This document shows, piece by piece, positions 1 through 7,501 of a stretch of DNA of 53,332 nt; positions within the stretch are counted from its first letter, which is position 1; each line of letters opens with the position of its first letter. The notes beneath the pieces are model-generated. The model was given only the letters and a program-made list of their open reading frames with translations. It ran no database searches and was not told where the DNA came from. The DNA comes from JADGQM01 sp964441945 (GTDB lineage: Bacteria; Desulfobacterota; Syntrophobacteria; Syntrophobacterales; Syntrophobacteraceae). Both the position numbers and the translations under genes were made by a program. Location of the stretch: positions 1 to 53,332 of the forward strand of contig CAYTWB010000024.1 of NCBI GenBank assembly GCA_964441945.1, given 5' to 3'.

Positions 1-641
1 TCGAGTTTGTTTTGAGACATGCCGCCCGATACATGGCAAGACCTCCGAGGCGGGTGGATGTTCGAAGCGTCTTTGCCGGATTGAGGCCTCTTGTCAGCCC
101 CGGCGGGACCGCCGACACGGCTTCCATAGCCAGGGACTATCTCTTAATCATATCCCGATCGGGGCTTGTCACCATGACGGGGGGCAAGTGGACGACCTAC
201 AGAAAAATGGGTGAAGAGGCGGTCGATCATGCAGTACTGGTGGCCGGATTGGATGAGCACCCCTGCAAGACGGAGCATTTGCGAATTCACGGGTGGCTGG
301 ACCACGACGACCGGAGCGATCCTCTGCGCTTCTACGGTTCCGACGCCCGCTGCATAAAGGACCTTATCGTGAAAACCCCTGATCTGGGGAAAAGGCTGCA
401 TGATGCGCTGCCCTACACGCGGGCTGAAGTCGTCTGGGTCGTTCGGGAAGAAATGGCCAGGAGCGTCGAGGACGTGCTGGCCAGGAGGACCCGAGCCCTG
501 CTCCTGGATGCGCGGGCCAGCATCGAGGCAGCACCCGAGACTGCCAGGATTATGGCTGATGAAGCCGGTCGAGACTCGAACTGGCAGGCGGAGCAGGTGG
601 CTGCCTACACTGAACTGGCAAGCCATTACATACCTGTCTGA
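1..641 (+). CDS. glpD: Glycerol-3-phosphate dehydrogenase, C-terminal part (truncated by window edge)
   Basis: The reading frame is open to the left edge of the window, so only about the last 210 residues are seen and the true start lies outside. The family oxidises glycerol 3-phosphate to dihydroxyacetone phosphate with FAD at the inner membrane and passes electrons to quinone. Visible hallmarks are FAGLRPLV, an ARDYLL segment and TGGKWTTYRK, which match the end of the FAD/DAO domain of GlpD. They are followed by the helical C-terminal domain (roughly the last 130 residues), which contains RAEVVWVVREEMARSVEDVL and a run of RR...ALLLDARA. A transporter gene follows within 20 bases, suggesting co-transcription. 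The family call is firm; whether it is GlpD or a GlpA-type enzyme cannot be fully settled without the N-terminus. Confidence 0.85.
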   Translation, partial: EFVLRHAARYMARPPRRVDVRSVFAGLRPLVSPGGTADTASIARDYLLIISRSGLVTMTGGKWTTYRKMGEEAVDHAVLVAGLDEHPCKTEHLRIHGWLDHDDRSDPLRFYGSDARCIKDLIVKTPDLGKRLHDALPYTRAEVVWVVREEMARSVEDVLARRTRALLLDARASIEAAPETARIMADEAGRDSNWQAEQVAAYTELASHYIPV

Positions 642-656
642 CCAGGCGGATTGCTC

Positions 657-1943
657 TTGAGACCCTACACGGAAGCCGCATCACATAGCGGCGATATCAG
701 CTGGCTCGCGCTCCTCTGTTTAGCCCGAATGGGGTTCAGTTTTGTTTTCACTGCCTATTCAGCGGCGTTGCCCCTTCTGCAGTCCGACTGGGGGATGAGC
801 GCAACTCAGGCGGGAATGATTCAATCCGCCTGGCACCTCGGCTTTCTGATCTCCTTGTTCCTGGTCGGATTCGCCGGGGACCGGTTCGGGGCGAAGAAGA
901 CATACTTGTATAGTTCCGTTGCAGCCGGCATCAGCGCACTCATCTTTGCGGTCTATGCTTCCGACTTCCTCTCGGGAATGCTCCTCTATGGAATCGCCGG
1001 ATTGTGCTCCGGAGGCTCCTACACTCCCGGACTCACCCTTGTGGCCGAGCGCTTTTCACCAGCGACCCGCGGGCGTGCCATGGGCTTTTATCTTGGTGCG
1101 GCGTCCCTGGCTTACGCCCTGTCGATTATGATGTCGAGCCGCCTTTTCCCCATCGGCGGCTGGCGGCTGGCCTTCCTGGTCACCTGCAGTATGCCGGTAC
1201 TCGGACTTGTCCTCTCCATGTTTGCCCTGCGCGATACACCCAATATTGTCTATCAGACACTTCCCCGCAAAGAGATGTGGCGCTCCATTCCCGCCGTAGT
1301 GAGGAACCGGCCGGCCTTTCTTTCGATGCTGGCATATACCTTCCATAACTGGGAACTACTGGGCATGTGGGCATGGCTTCCCGCCTATCTCGGTGCGGCT
1401 GCACAGGCAGGTGTGTTTGGCCGGACATCTGGCACGATGCTTGAGTTTGGCGTGCTCCTGTCGGGGCTGACCTATCTGACGAGTATGCTGGGAAGCTTTA
1501 TCGGTGGGGCACTCTCCGACCACTGGGGACGAACCCTTACCATTCTGCTTTTTTCCTGTGCAAGCCTGGCTTGCTCATTCACTTTCGGCTGGATGTTCGG
1601 ACTGCCGCTGTCGTTGCTTTTCGCGGTGGCCGCGCTGTACAATTTTTCCTCTATTGCGGATTCCTCCATCTATTCCACGGCGCTGACCGAGCTGGTCGAG
1701 CCGCGCCATATCGGGGCTGCCTATTCGGTGCGATCGGCCATGGGATTCAGTGCGGGCGCGGTCAGTCCGTGGGTGTTCGGCCTGGTACTGGATATCGTGA
1801 GGGCAGCCAGCAGCACATCGGATCACCTGGCCTGGGGACTTGCGTGGACCAGCCTGGGCCTGGGGGCCCTGGTCGGCCCTGTCGTGACACTAAGGCTCCG
1901 AATGCATCCGGGTGCAGCGCGTATGGCCGGGGGGCTTCGGTAA
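657..1943 (+). CDS. Major facilitator superfamily transporter
   Basis: A hydrophobic protein of about 428 residues with roughly 12 predicted membrane segments. It carries the MFS loop 2-3 signature GFAGDRFGAKKTYLY near residue 80 and a related GGALSDHWGRTLT in the second half, as expected for the two six-helix bundles. A TTG at 651 also opens the frame, but the purine-rich AGGCGGA ends at 650, so the TTG at 657 has the better spacing. The gene begins about 15 bases after the glycerol-3-phosphate dehydrogenase stop, so both may share an mRNA. The substrate cannot be read from the sequence. A link to glycerol phosphate or a related organic anion is only suggested by position. Confidence 0.85.
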   Translation: MRPYTEAASHSGDISWLALLCLARMGFSFVFTAYSAALPLLQSDWGMSATQAGMIQSAWHLGFLISLFLVGFAGDRFGAKKTYLYSSVAAGISALIFAVYASDFLSGMLLYGIAGLCSGGSYTPGLTLVAERFSPATRGRAMGFYLGAASLAYALSIMMSSRLFPIGGWRLAFLVTCSMPVLGLVLSMFALRDTPNIVYQTLPRKEMWRSIPAVVRNRPAFLSMLAYTFHNWELLGMWAWLPAYLGAAAQAGVFGRTSGTMLEFGVLLSGLTYLTSMLGSFIGGALSDHWGRTLTILLFSCASLACSFTFGWMFGLPLSLLFAVAALYNFSSIADSSIYSTALTELVEPRHIGAAYSVRSAMGFSAGAVSPWVFGLVLDIVRAASSTSDHLAWGLAWTSLGLGALVGPVVTLRLRMHPGAARMAGGLR

Positions 1944-2009
1944 GATCGGCACTCTCCTGAAGCATCGGCAAGGAATGGAAGAAGGGGCCGTCCAGAAAGG
2001 CTAAGCCAA

Positions 2010-2774
2010 ATGGAACCACTATACGAAAGCCATCTGAGGGTGAATGCCTGCGATACTGACAGCACCGGCAGGCTCAGGGTGAGCTCTATGTTCAACTACA
2101 TTCAGAATATGGCCTCGGTACACGCTGAAGGGCTGGGAGTCGGGATTCAGAAAATGCTGAACCTGAACATGTTCTGGGTGCTTTCCTGGGTGAAACTGGA
2201 GTTCATTTGCATGCCGAGGTTTGGGGATGAATTGTCCGCAAAGACCTGGCCCAAATGTCGCCACAGACTTTTCTCAATCAGGGACTTTCTATTTTACGAC
2301 AAGAACGGTGCCCTTTTCTCCAAAGGAACCACAGCCTGGCTGCTGGTGGATCTCAAAACAAAGAAAGCGAAGAATCCCGAGTGTCTGGAAGCTCGCATTC
2401 CCTGTCTGGAGAGTATGGGTGCGCTCCACTGCTATCCTGAACGATTTCATTCAGAGCACCCCGGCCAGCCGGTCTTTACGAGGAGGATCAGATATTCGGA
2501 CCTTGACATCAATCGGCATGTCAACAATGCAAGGTATGTCGAATTCCTGATGGACTGCTACGATGTCGAGCATCATAGAAGGCACCGAGTCGGGTCTCTG
2601 GCCGTGTCTTTTGTCGCCGAGGCCAGGTGTGGCGATGAGATCGACGTCCGCCTGGCTGAGAATTCGGACAACGGTTCCAGTCATTTCATCGAGGTTCGCA
2701 ATATGCAGTCGGATGAACCCGTGGTTCAGTCTGTCATCCATTGGATTCCTTTGCGGCAAACTGAATCCGGATAG
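2010..2774 (+). CDS. Acyl-ACP thioesterase (double hot-dog fold)
   Basis: A protein of 254 residues resembling the acyl-ACP thioesterase family (Pfam Acyl-ACP_TE), which releases fatty acids from acyl carrier protein in the cytoplasm. The N-terminal hot-dog half has the pattern VNACDTDSTGRLRVSSMFNY followed by FWVLSWVKLEF. The second half starts near residue 155 with RIRYSDLDINRHVNNARYVE, the typical D-N-H-N-Y region of this family. Length suits the bacterial members. An AGAAAGG about ten bases upstream can serve as ribosome binding site. It lies between a transporter and a small protein/regulator pair, with 66 and 144 base gaps, so it may be transcribed alone or with the upstream genes. Chain-length preference cannot be inferred. 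Confidence 0.8.
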   Translation: MEPLYESHLRVNACDTDSTGRLRVSSMFNYIQNMASVHAEGLGVGIQKMLNLNMFWVLSWVKLEFICMPRFGDELSAKTWPKCRHRLFSIRDFLFYDKNGALFSKGTTAWLLVDLKTKKAKNPECLEARIPCLESMGALHCYPERFHSEHPGQPVFTRRIRYSDLDINRHVNNARYVEFLMDCYDVEHHRRHRVGSLAVSFVAEARCGDEIDVRLAENSDNGSSHFIEVRNMQSDEPVVQSVIHWIPLRQTESG

Positions 2775-2918
2775 CCAAACGAATTGGTGCATCGGTGCTT
2801 GTTGGAAAGTCAGAAGGGCCTTTTTGCCTCTTGACCCGTCTATAGCTTCACAGTTTACGGTTCGCGTTGTCATGGCCGTGACGTTTTCTGAAAATCACAT
2901 TCAAAGAGGAGTCTGACT

Positions 2919-3104
2919 ATGCAGAATCAGGTAACGGTACAAGAATGGGTCGCCATGTTTCAAGAGGTAGGACTGGATGAAGAAACGATGATGAAGTGGC
3001 ACAATGTCTTCGAGTCTCGTCATCCTGGAGCACACCGGAGTTTTCTCGAGTGGCTTGGGTTGCCGGCCAAAGAAATAGAAGCGATTCGATCTAAAAGCCG
3101 ATAA
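2919..3104 (+). CDS. Small protein equal to the C-terminal domain of the neighbouring MerR regulator
   Basis: A 61-residue protein with a strong ribosome binding site (AGAGGAG, seven bases before the ATG). Residues 5-61 align without gaps to residues 121-177 of the MerR-type regulator that follows. By hand count 29 of 57 positions are identical, including W, GxDEExM, WHxxFE, PxAHxxFL, LGxPAKE and IR. It has no DNA-binding region. This is therefore a free-standing copy of the regulator's effector or oligomerisation domain, 47 bases upstream of the regulator and on the same strand. It could compete with or modify the regulator, or bind the same ligand. The function is unknown and this is inference from the shared domain and position. 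Confidence 0.75.
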   Translation: MQNQVTVQEWVAMFQEVGLDEETMMKWHNVFESRHPGAHRSFLEWLGLPAKEIEAIRSKSR

Positions 3105-3151
3105 CACAGACGGGCAGTGGTTGGCCGCCACTGCCTTTCCCACGAGAAGGC

Positions 3152-3733
3152 ATGAAGACTTACACCATATCAAGGCTTGCCCGTTTATTCGGTCTTTCCA
3201 GGAGTACACTCCTCTACTACGACAAAATCGGGCTCCTGGTGCCTTCGTACCGGACTTCATCGGGGTATCGTGTGTACGTCGACGACGATATGAAACGCCT
3301 TGAGCGGATCTGCAGCCTCCGCCAAACGGGCCTTTCGCTTGACGATATCAGAACTATCCTCGCTTCTGAAGATGAGCCCAACGCGAGGCTCATCGAGGAC
3401 CGAATGAATGAGATTGGCGATGAGATCCTGGTTCTTCAGGCCAGGCGGCGGCTTCTTTCGAGCATGCTGCGAGGTTTGACTCCTCATGAGGGGCATGCTG
3501 CAGTGAATAACGTGAATAAACAGATGTGGATAGAAATGTTGAGGGTTGCGGGGATGGACGAGGAAGCGATGGACCGCTGGCATGCCGAGTTTGAGCAGAG
3601 GGCACCGGAAGCGCATCAAGCATTCTTGCTCTCGCTTGGCATACCGGCGAAGGAAGTCCGATTGATTCGCCGGTGGTCCAGAAGAAACCGGTGTTCCGGG
3701 GGAGAAGAGGCAAGGGCCCGGGCAGCCCCATAG
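3152..3733 (+). CDS. MerR-family transcriptional regulator with extra C-terminal helical domain
   Basis: A protein of 193 residues. Residues 1-70 form the MerR winged helix-turn-helix: YTISRLARLFGLSRSTLLYY, then GLLVPSYRTSSGYRVY and the LRQTGLSLDDI segment. Residues 75-105 are heptad-rich and likely form the antiparallel dimer coiled coil. Residues 121-177 are the WHxxFE/LGIPAKE domain shared with the preceding small protein. The last 16 residues are basic and probably disordered. No cluster of cysteines typical of metal-sensing MerR proteins is present, so an organic or protein ligand is more likely. The next gene runs in the opposite direction and ends 12 bases away. The target genes are not evident; the flanking thioesterase is a possibility. 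Confidence 0.85.
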   Translation: MKTYTISRLARLFGLSRSTLLYYDKIGLLVPSYRTSSGYRVYVDDDMKRLERICSLRQTGLSLDDIRTILASEDEPNARLIEDRMNEIGDEILVLQARRRLLSSMLRGLTPHEGHAAVNNVNKQMWIEMLRVAGMDEEAMDRWHAEFEQRAPEAHQAFLLSLGIPAKEVRLIRRWSRRNRCSGGEEARARAAP

Positions 3734-3745
3734 CCGGTTTCAGTA

Positions 3746-4972
3746 TCAGGCCTGCTGAATCAAAGTCTGAAGCCAAAGCCATGCCGCGGCAATAAGGAGG
3801 GTGATCAGCGTTACGGGGACCCCAACTCGCGCGTGATCTTTCCAGGTGATTCGGACGCTGTAATTCCGGGCCTGTTCCACCACGATAATGTTGGCAATAC
3901 TTCCAACGATGAGAAGATTTCCAGCCAGGGTGCTGGACAGGGCAAGAATTGGACCGGCCATCGGGTGGGTGGCCACGGGCAGTAACAGCATGGTCGCCGG
4001 TACATTGGACACCAGATTGGACAATAACACCGTGACCCCAAACAGCCACTCGGGGGCGCAAATGTTGATCCCCGTGGAACAAACGGCACGCATCATCCTT
4101 TCCAGGTTTCCAGAGACGGCCAGGACGTGGTTCACGACGAAGAGTCCGGAAAAAAGGACCAACAACTGCCAGTCCACAAGCCCCAGAATTCTCCTCGAAG
4201 AGACCTGGCGGCTGGAAAGCAGCCAGCCCGCTGCAGCCAGGGCCAGAACGTCACGCGGCAATTGCGTGAAGAGGAAGAGCCCGACCAATGTGCACAAGAC
4301 CAGGACCGCCTTACCTGTCTGCCAGGCATCGAAAGGAGGCGTTTCAACGCTGGGCACCAGCGTCTCTTTAATCCAGGTCCCCCGTGACTGCCTGTTAATG
4401 ACATACCACACGGAGACAAGTCCCAACAGAACAGGGACTGCTGCATCGAGACTGTAACCGGCGAAAGAAAGGCCCAGCGTCTGACCGATGAGCATGTTCT
4501 GAGGATTGCCGATCAGCGTTGCTGCCGAACCGACGTTGGAGGAGCATGCAAGGGCCAGGAGAAAGGGGATGGGATCGAGGCCCCTTCTGGCACAGGCTTC
4601 CACCAATACCGGTGTCATGGCTAAACAGACGATGTCGTTTGCCAGAAGCGCTGAAAGCAGTCCGGAGCTCAATATGAGCAGCGCCAGAAAGACGGTTGGG
4701 GAGACATTCATTGTACCGAGGCGCCGGGTCAGGTGAGCATAAAACCCTCCCAGTCGAAACTGCGCTGACAACACCATGAGCCCAAGCAGCAGGGCGATAG
4801 TCTGTACATCAATGGAGCGCCAGGCATCTTCCAGCTGTATTTTTCCGTCGGCAAGCAGAAAGATGGCCCCTAGCAGGGCAATCCCGGTACGGTCCATGGC
4901 CAGTCCGGGGATCTTTCCCAGAATCATTCCAAGGTACACGAAAACAAATACTGCTACTACAGCCGGGTCCAT
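3746..4972 (-). CDS. ArsB/SLC13-type anion transporter (YbiR-like)
   Basis: A 408-residue integral membrane protein with about ten hydrophobic segments arranged as two similar halves, as in the ion transporter superfamily that includes ArsB, NhaD and DASS carriers. The diagnostic re-entrant regions are visible: SALLANDIVCLAMTPVLVE in the first half with SNVGSAATLIGNPQNMLIG, and LLSNLVSNVPATMLLLPVA in the second. There is no ArsA or ArsR neighbour, so an arsenite role is not supported; YbiR-like anion transport is the safer description. The gene is convergent with the MerR gene, with 12 bases between stops. A perfect 7+7 inverted repeat lies about 40 bases upstream of its start and may be an operator. 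Confidence 0.8.
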   Translation of the reverse strand: MDPAVVAVFVFVYLGMILGKIPGLAMDRTGIALLGAIFLLADGKIQLEDAWRSIDVQTIALLLGLMVLSAQFRLGGFYAHLTRRLGTMNVSPTVFLALLILSSGLLSALLANDIVCLAMTPVLVEACARRGLDPIPFLLALACSSNVGSAATLIGNPQNMLIGQTLGLSFAGYSLDAAVPVLLGLVSVWYVINRQSRGTWIKETLVPSVETPPFDAWQTGKAVLVLCTLVGLFLFTQLPRDVLALAAAGWLLSSRQVSSRRILGLVDWQLLVLFSGLFVVNHVLAVSGNLERMMRAVCSTGINICAPEWLFGVTVLLSNLVSNVPATMLLLPVATHPMAGPILALSSTLAGNLLIVGSIANIIVVEQARNYSVRITWKDHARVGVPVTLITLLIAAAWLWLQTLIQQA

Positions 4973-5220
4973 CCGGACAATGCTTCCAAAACGCCCTCGT
5001 AAGCGGGCTGAGAACCGTTATGTCAACGGTTTTAATCAGGGGAAATAACGTTCACTCTATCCAACGGCACCCTCTTTTCGGGTGCGCAGGGTCCAACGGT
5101 TTGGCCCTCGATGGGTTGCCGTTTCAATCGCGGCAGATGGCCGGAGGGGCTGGCGGATGTCCTGCGCCCTGATTTCCGGAGCCTCCGCACCCGTGAAGGC
5201 CTAAGGTTTTTACAGCCAAT
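4973..5220. other. Intergenic leader region of the anion transporter
   Basis: This 248-base stretch has no convincing gene. It holds a perfect inverted repeat (5013-5031), a GCACCC/GGGTGC hairpin with a seven-base loop (5067-5085), and the motif CAACGG at three places (about 5025, 5063 and 5094). On the minus strand a TTGACA hexamer sits inside the inverted repeat, with no good -10 box behind it. The region is upstream of the anion transporter and downstream of the molybdate-type transporter, both on the minus strand. Confidence 0.5.
5013..5031 (-). promoter_or_regulatory. Perfect inverted repeat, possible operator of the anion transporter
   Basis: AACCGTT and AACGGTT form an exact 7-base inverted repeat around a five-base spacer. 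Read on the minus strand the spacer region contains TTGACA, a consensus -35 box, so a protein bound here would block RNA polymerase. It lies about 40 bases before the transporter ATG. The binding protein is unknown, and the sequence does not match the ModE site as I know it. Confidence 0.4.
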
Positions 5221-6411
5221 CTATACTCTTATCAAGCCCCTTCGCAAGGCATTATCAAGAACGATCCCCACGAGGAAAGCCACTCCCATATTCCATGATG
5301 CGAAACCTGCCACGACCAGCATCACATAAAAATCAGAGCGTTTGCTTCCGATATCTTTCACCGCCGTCGCCAGTTCGACGCCGGAAAAGAACAAAATCAC
5401 ACCCAGGATCGGGTCGGGTAATATCTTGAAGAGGGTAGAGACGGAATCGCTGAAAAACAGGGCAATCGTGACGAGAATGCTTCCCAATATCACGGGGGCC
5501 CCCCCTGTCCTGGCCCCAAAACGGACATGGCCTGCCATTCCGCCTGCGCCGTGGCACATCGGGACACCGCCGAAGAGGGGTGAAACCAGGTTCATGATCC
5601 CCTGTGAGATGGCAAGCTTCTTCTCGGTTACCTGCCTGGTTGGAAAAAGATCGTTGTTTTCGGCAACGGTGGCAATCACCGCGTTGCCCAGTGTCAAAGG
5701 AACCTGGGGGATCGTGAAAAGGAGTGTGCCCTTGAGAATATCATCCCATGTGATCATGTGGAGGCTGAAAACCGGCAGTTTGAATCCAACGTGGACCTTT
5801 GCCAGCTCTGAGAGCATTTCAGGGTTCATGATGATTGCCGACGCAACCCCGATGGCCAGGAGCACAAACATCGCCGGTATCCTGGGATTGGTCAGAAGAA
5901 GATAGGTCACGACCAGGGCGATTCCCGCCAGGAGCGGAGCGGTCTTCATGCGGTCGATACCCTGGGTTATGAAGGAAAACCCCAGACCCAGCATGATGCC
6001 GCGCACCACCGGTTTGGTTGTGATCCTGGAAATCCACTTGACAGCGCCGGTACTGCCGGCGAGAAGCCAGAAGAGCCCCGTGGAGAGGCCTGCTCCAAAA
6101 AGGGCGCCAGGGGTGATCCCTCCGGAAATGGCGGCGGCTCCAATGGCTTTCATGGGCTGGATGGGAATGGGTGTTTTGAAGTAAAAGCCCGACACGATGA
6201 GAGAGATGCCGAACATAAAGAGCAGTCCAAGAGGGTCAACCCCTACGATCATGACATAGGCGACCGCAAAGGGAATCAGGGTGCCGATGTCTCCGAAGGC
6301 ACCAGCCCATTCCATATGGTTGTAGCGGTTCTTTGCCTTGCGAACCTTTTCCTTTTCCGGGAATGAAGCTTCCCTGCTCTCAAGTTCGCCGGATTGACCT
6401 TCAGGCAACAT
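5221..6411 (-). CDS. MOT1-type molybdate/sulfate transporter
   Basis: An integral membrane protein of 396 residues from the chosen start, resembling the MOT1 family of molybdate carriers related to SulP sulfate transporters but lacking the STAS domain. Two copies of the family motif are visible: GISLIVSGFYFKTPIPIQPM followed by KAIGAAAISGG, and FTIPQVPLTLGNAVIATVAE followed by FGGVPMCHGAGGMAGH. The frame is open to 6615, but that would overlap the radical SAM gene. The ATG at 6411 has GGAGG eight bases upstream and starts just after that gene's end, so I prefer it. It is the last gene of an operon containing moeA, which makes molybdate a more likely substrate than sulfate. Confidence 0.82.
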   Translation of the reverse strand: MLPEGQSGELESREASFPEKEKVRKAKNRYNHMEWAGAFGDIGTLIPFAVAYVMIVGVDPLGLLFMFGISLIVSGFYFKTPIPIQPMKAIGAAAISGGITPGALFGAGLSTGLFWLLAGSTGAVKWISRITTKPVVRGIMLGLGFSFITQGIDRMKTAPLLAGIALVVTYLLLTNPRIPAMFVLLAIGVASAIIMNPEMLSELAKVHVGFKLPVFSLHMITWDDILKGTLLFTIPQVPLTLGNAVIATVAENNDLFPTRQVTEKKLAISQGIMNLVSPLFGGVPMCHGAGGMAGHVRFGARTGGAPVILGSILVTIALFFSDSVSTLFKILPDPILGVILFFSGVELATAVKDIGSKRSDFYVMLVVAGFASWNMGVAFLVGIVLDNALRRGLIRV

Positions 6412-6464
6412 GAATCCTGCCTCCATGTAAATGGCGGAGTTGATAGAACGGAGTTCTATCCCCT

Positions 6465-7412
6465 TCACACCGCCTGCACAAAGCCGTTGTCCAGCCCAAG
6501 ACGGCCCAGCTCGAAGACGGCCTTTTCGTATTCCTGCCGGGTAACCCTGCGGTTGAGCGGAGGCGTATGGAGTGCCCGGTGCGCTGGAAAATACTGGTGC
6601 ATCAGGCTGATCCAAACCTCCGGGCCGATCTTTTCCGCCAGGAAGGCCAGGTTGGCAGCGGTCCCGGAGAGATCTTCCGGGAGTACAAGATGCCGGACCA
6701 GCATTCCCCGGCAGGCTATGCCTTCAGGATTCACCTTGAGCGGGCCGACCTGACGCCACATCTCCAGGAGGGCCAGGCGATTGAATACAACACAATCGGC
6801 TCTGCCTGAACACTGTTCGGCCACCACCGGATCCGCGTATTTGATATCCGGGAGATAAATATCCACAATCCCTTCCAGCAACTGCAGGACCTCGACCCGT
6901 TCGTATCCGCTGGTGTTGTGCACAAGCGGCAGGTTGAACCCCTGGGGTATGGCCAGGAGCAAGGCTTGGGTTACCGCGGCCATCTGATGGGTCGCAGTTA
7001 CCAGATTGATGTTGTGAACCCCCTTTCTCTGCAGGTCGAGCATGGCCTGCGCCAGGTCCTTTACCGTCATGGAGCGCCCAACCCCCAGTTGACTGATGGG
7101 ATAGTTCTGGCAAAACAGGCACCGAAGCGTGCAACCGGAGAAGAAAATGGTCCCTGAGCCGCGGGTCCCCGAAATCGGAGGCTCTTCCCAGGGGTGGATA
7201 TTGACCGCAGCAACTTTTGGGTGGTCATCCACTCCACAGGTCCCAAGGCGGCCGTCCTTGCGGTTGACTCCACATCGGCGGGGGCAGAAGGCGCAGCAGG
7301 TGAGCATTTCACTCAAAAGCCGCGCTCTTTCGGCAAGAACGCCTCCTTCATAGAGTGCGAGATAAGACGGCTGGAGAGTTCTATCGGCAAAGAGACCCGA
7401 AGGCTCACGCAT
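6465..7412 (-). CDS. Radical SAM protein, PflA/PflX-like
   Basis: A 315-residue radical SAM enzyme. The cluster motif CxxxCxxC is seen as CTLRCLFCQN near residues 94-102, preceded by GTIFFSGC. An N-terminal cysteine group, CCAFCPRRCGVNR with a further GTCGVDD, resembles that of the uncharacterised PflX group (COG1313), which is related to glycyl-radical enzyme activases. No glycyl-radical enzyme is encoded in the window, so a pyruvate formate-lyase activase role is not supported. Neighbours are MoeA upstream (gap about 90 bases) and the molybdate-type transporter downstream. This suggests, without proving, a role linked to molybdenum enzyme maturation. Confidence 0.8.
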   Translation of the reverse strand: MREPSGLFADRTLQPSYLALYEGGVLAERARLLSEMLTCCAFCPRRCGVNRKDGRLGTCGVDDHPKVAAVNIHPWEEPPISGTRGSGTIFFSGCTLRCLFCQNYPISQLGVGRSMTVKDLAQAMLDLQRKGVHNINLVTATHQMAAVTQALLLAIPQGFNLPLVHNTSGYERVEVLQLLEGIVDIYLPDIKYADPVVAEQCSGRADCVVFNRLALLEMWRQVGPLKVNPEGIACRGMLVRHLVLPEDLSGTAANLAFLAEKIGPEVWISLMHQYFPAHRALHTPPLNRRVTRQEYEKAVFELGRLGLDNGFVQAV

Positions 7413-7501
7413 CGCCGATCCATCCGTCCCGGGTTGTCAGTCTGGGAATCCTTTCCACTGCAGTTCCGGCGGGTTCACGGCGTGGGTCACGTCGCATCGT
7501 T

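Noticed and set aside
3746..4972. Arsenite efflux pump ArsB
   Set aside because: No ArsR, ArsA or ArsC is nearby and the protein fits the wider SLC13/YbiR-type group equally well.
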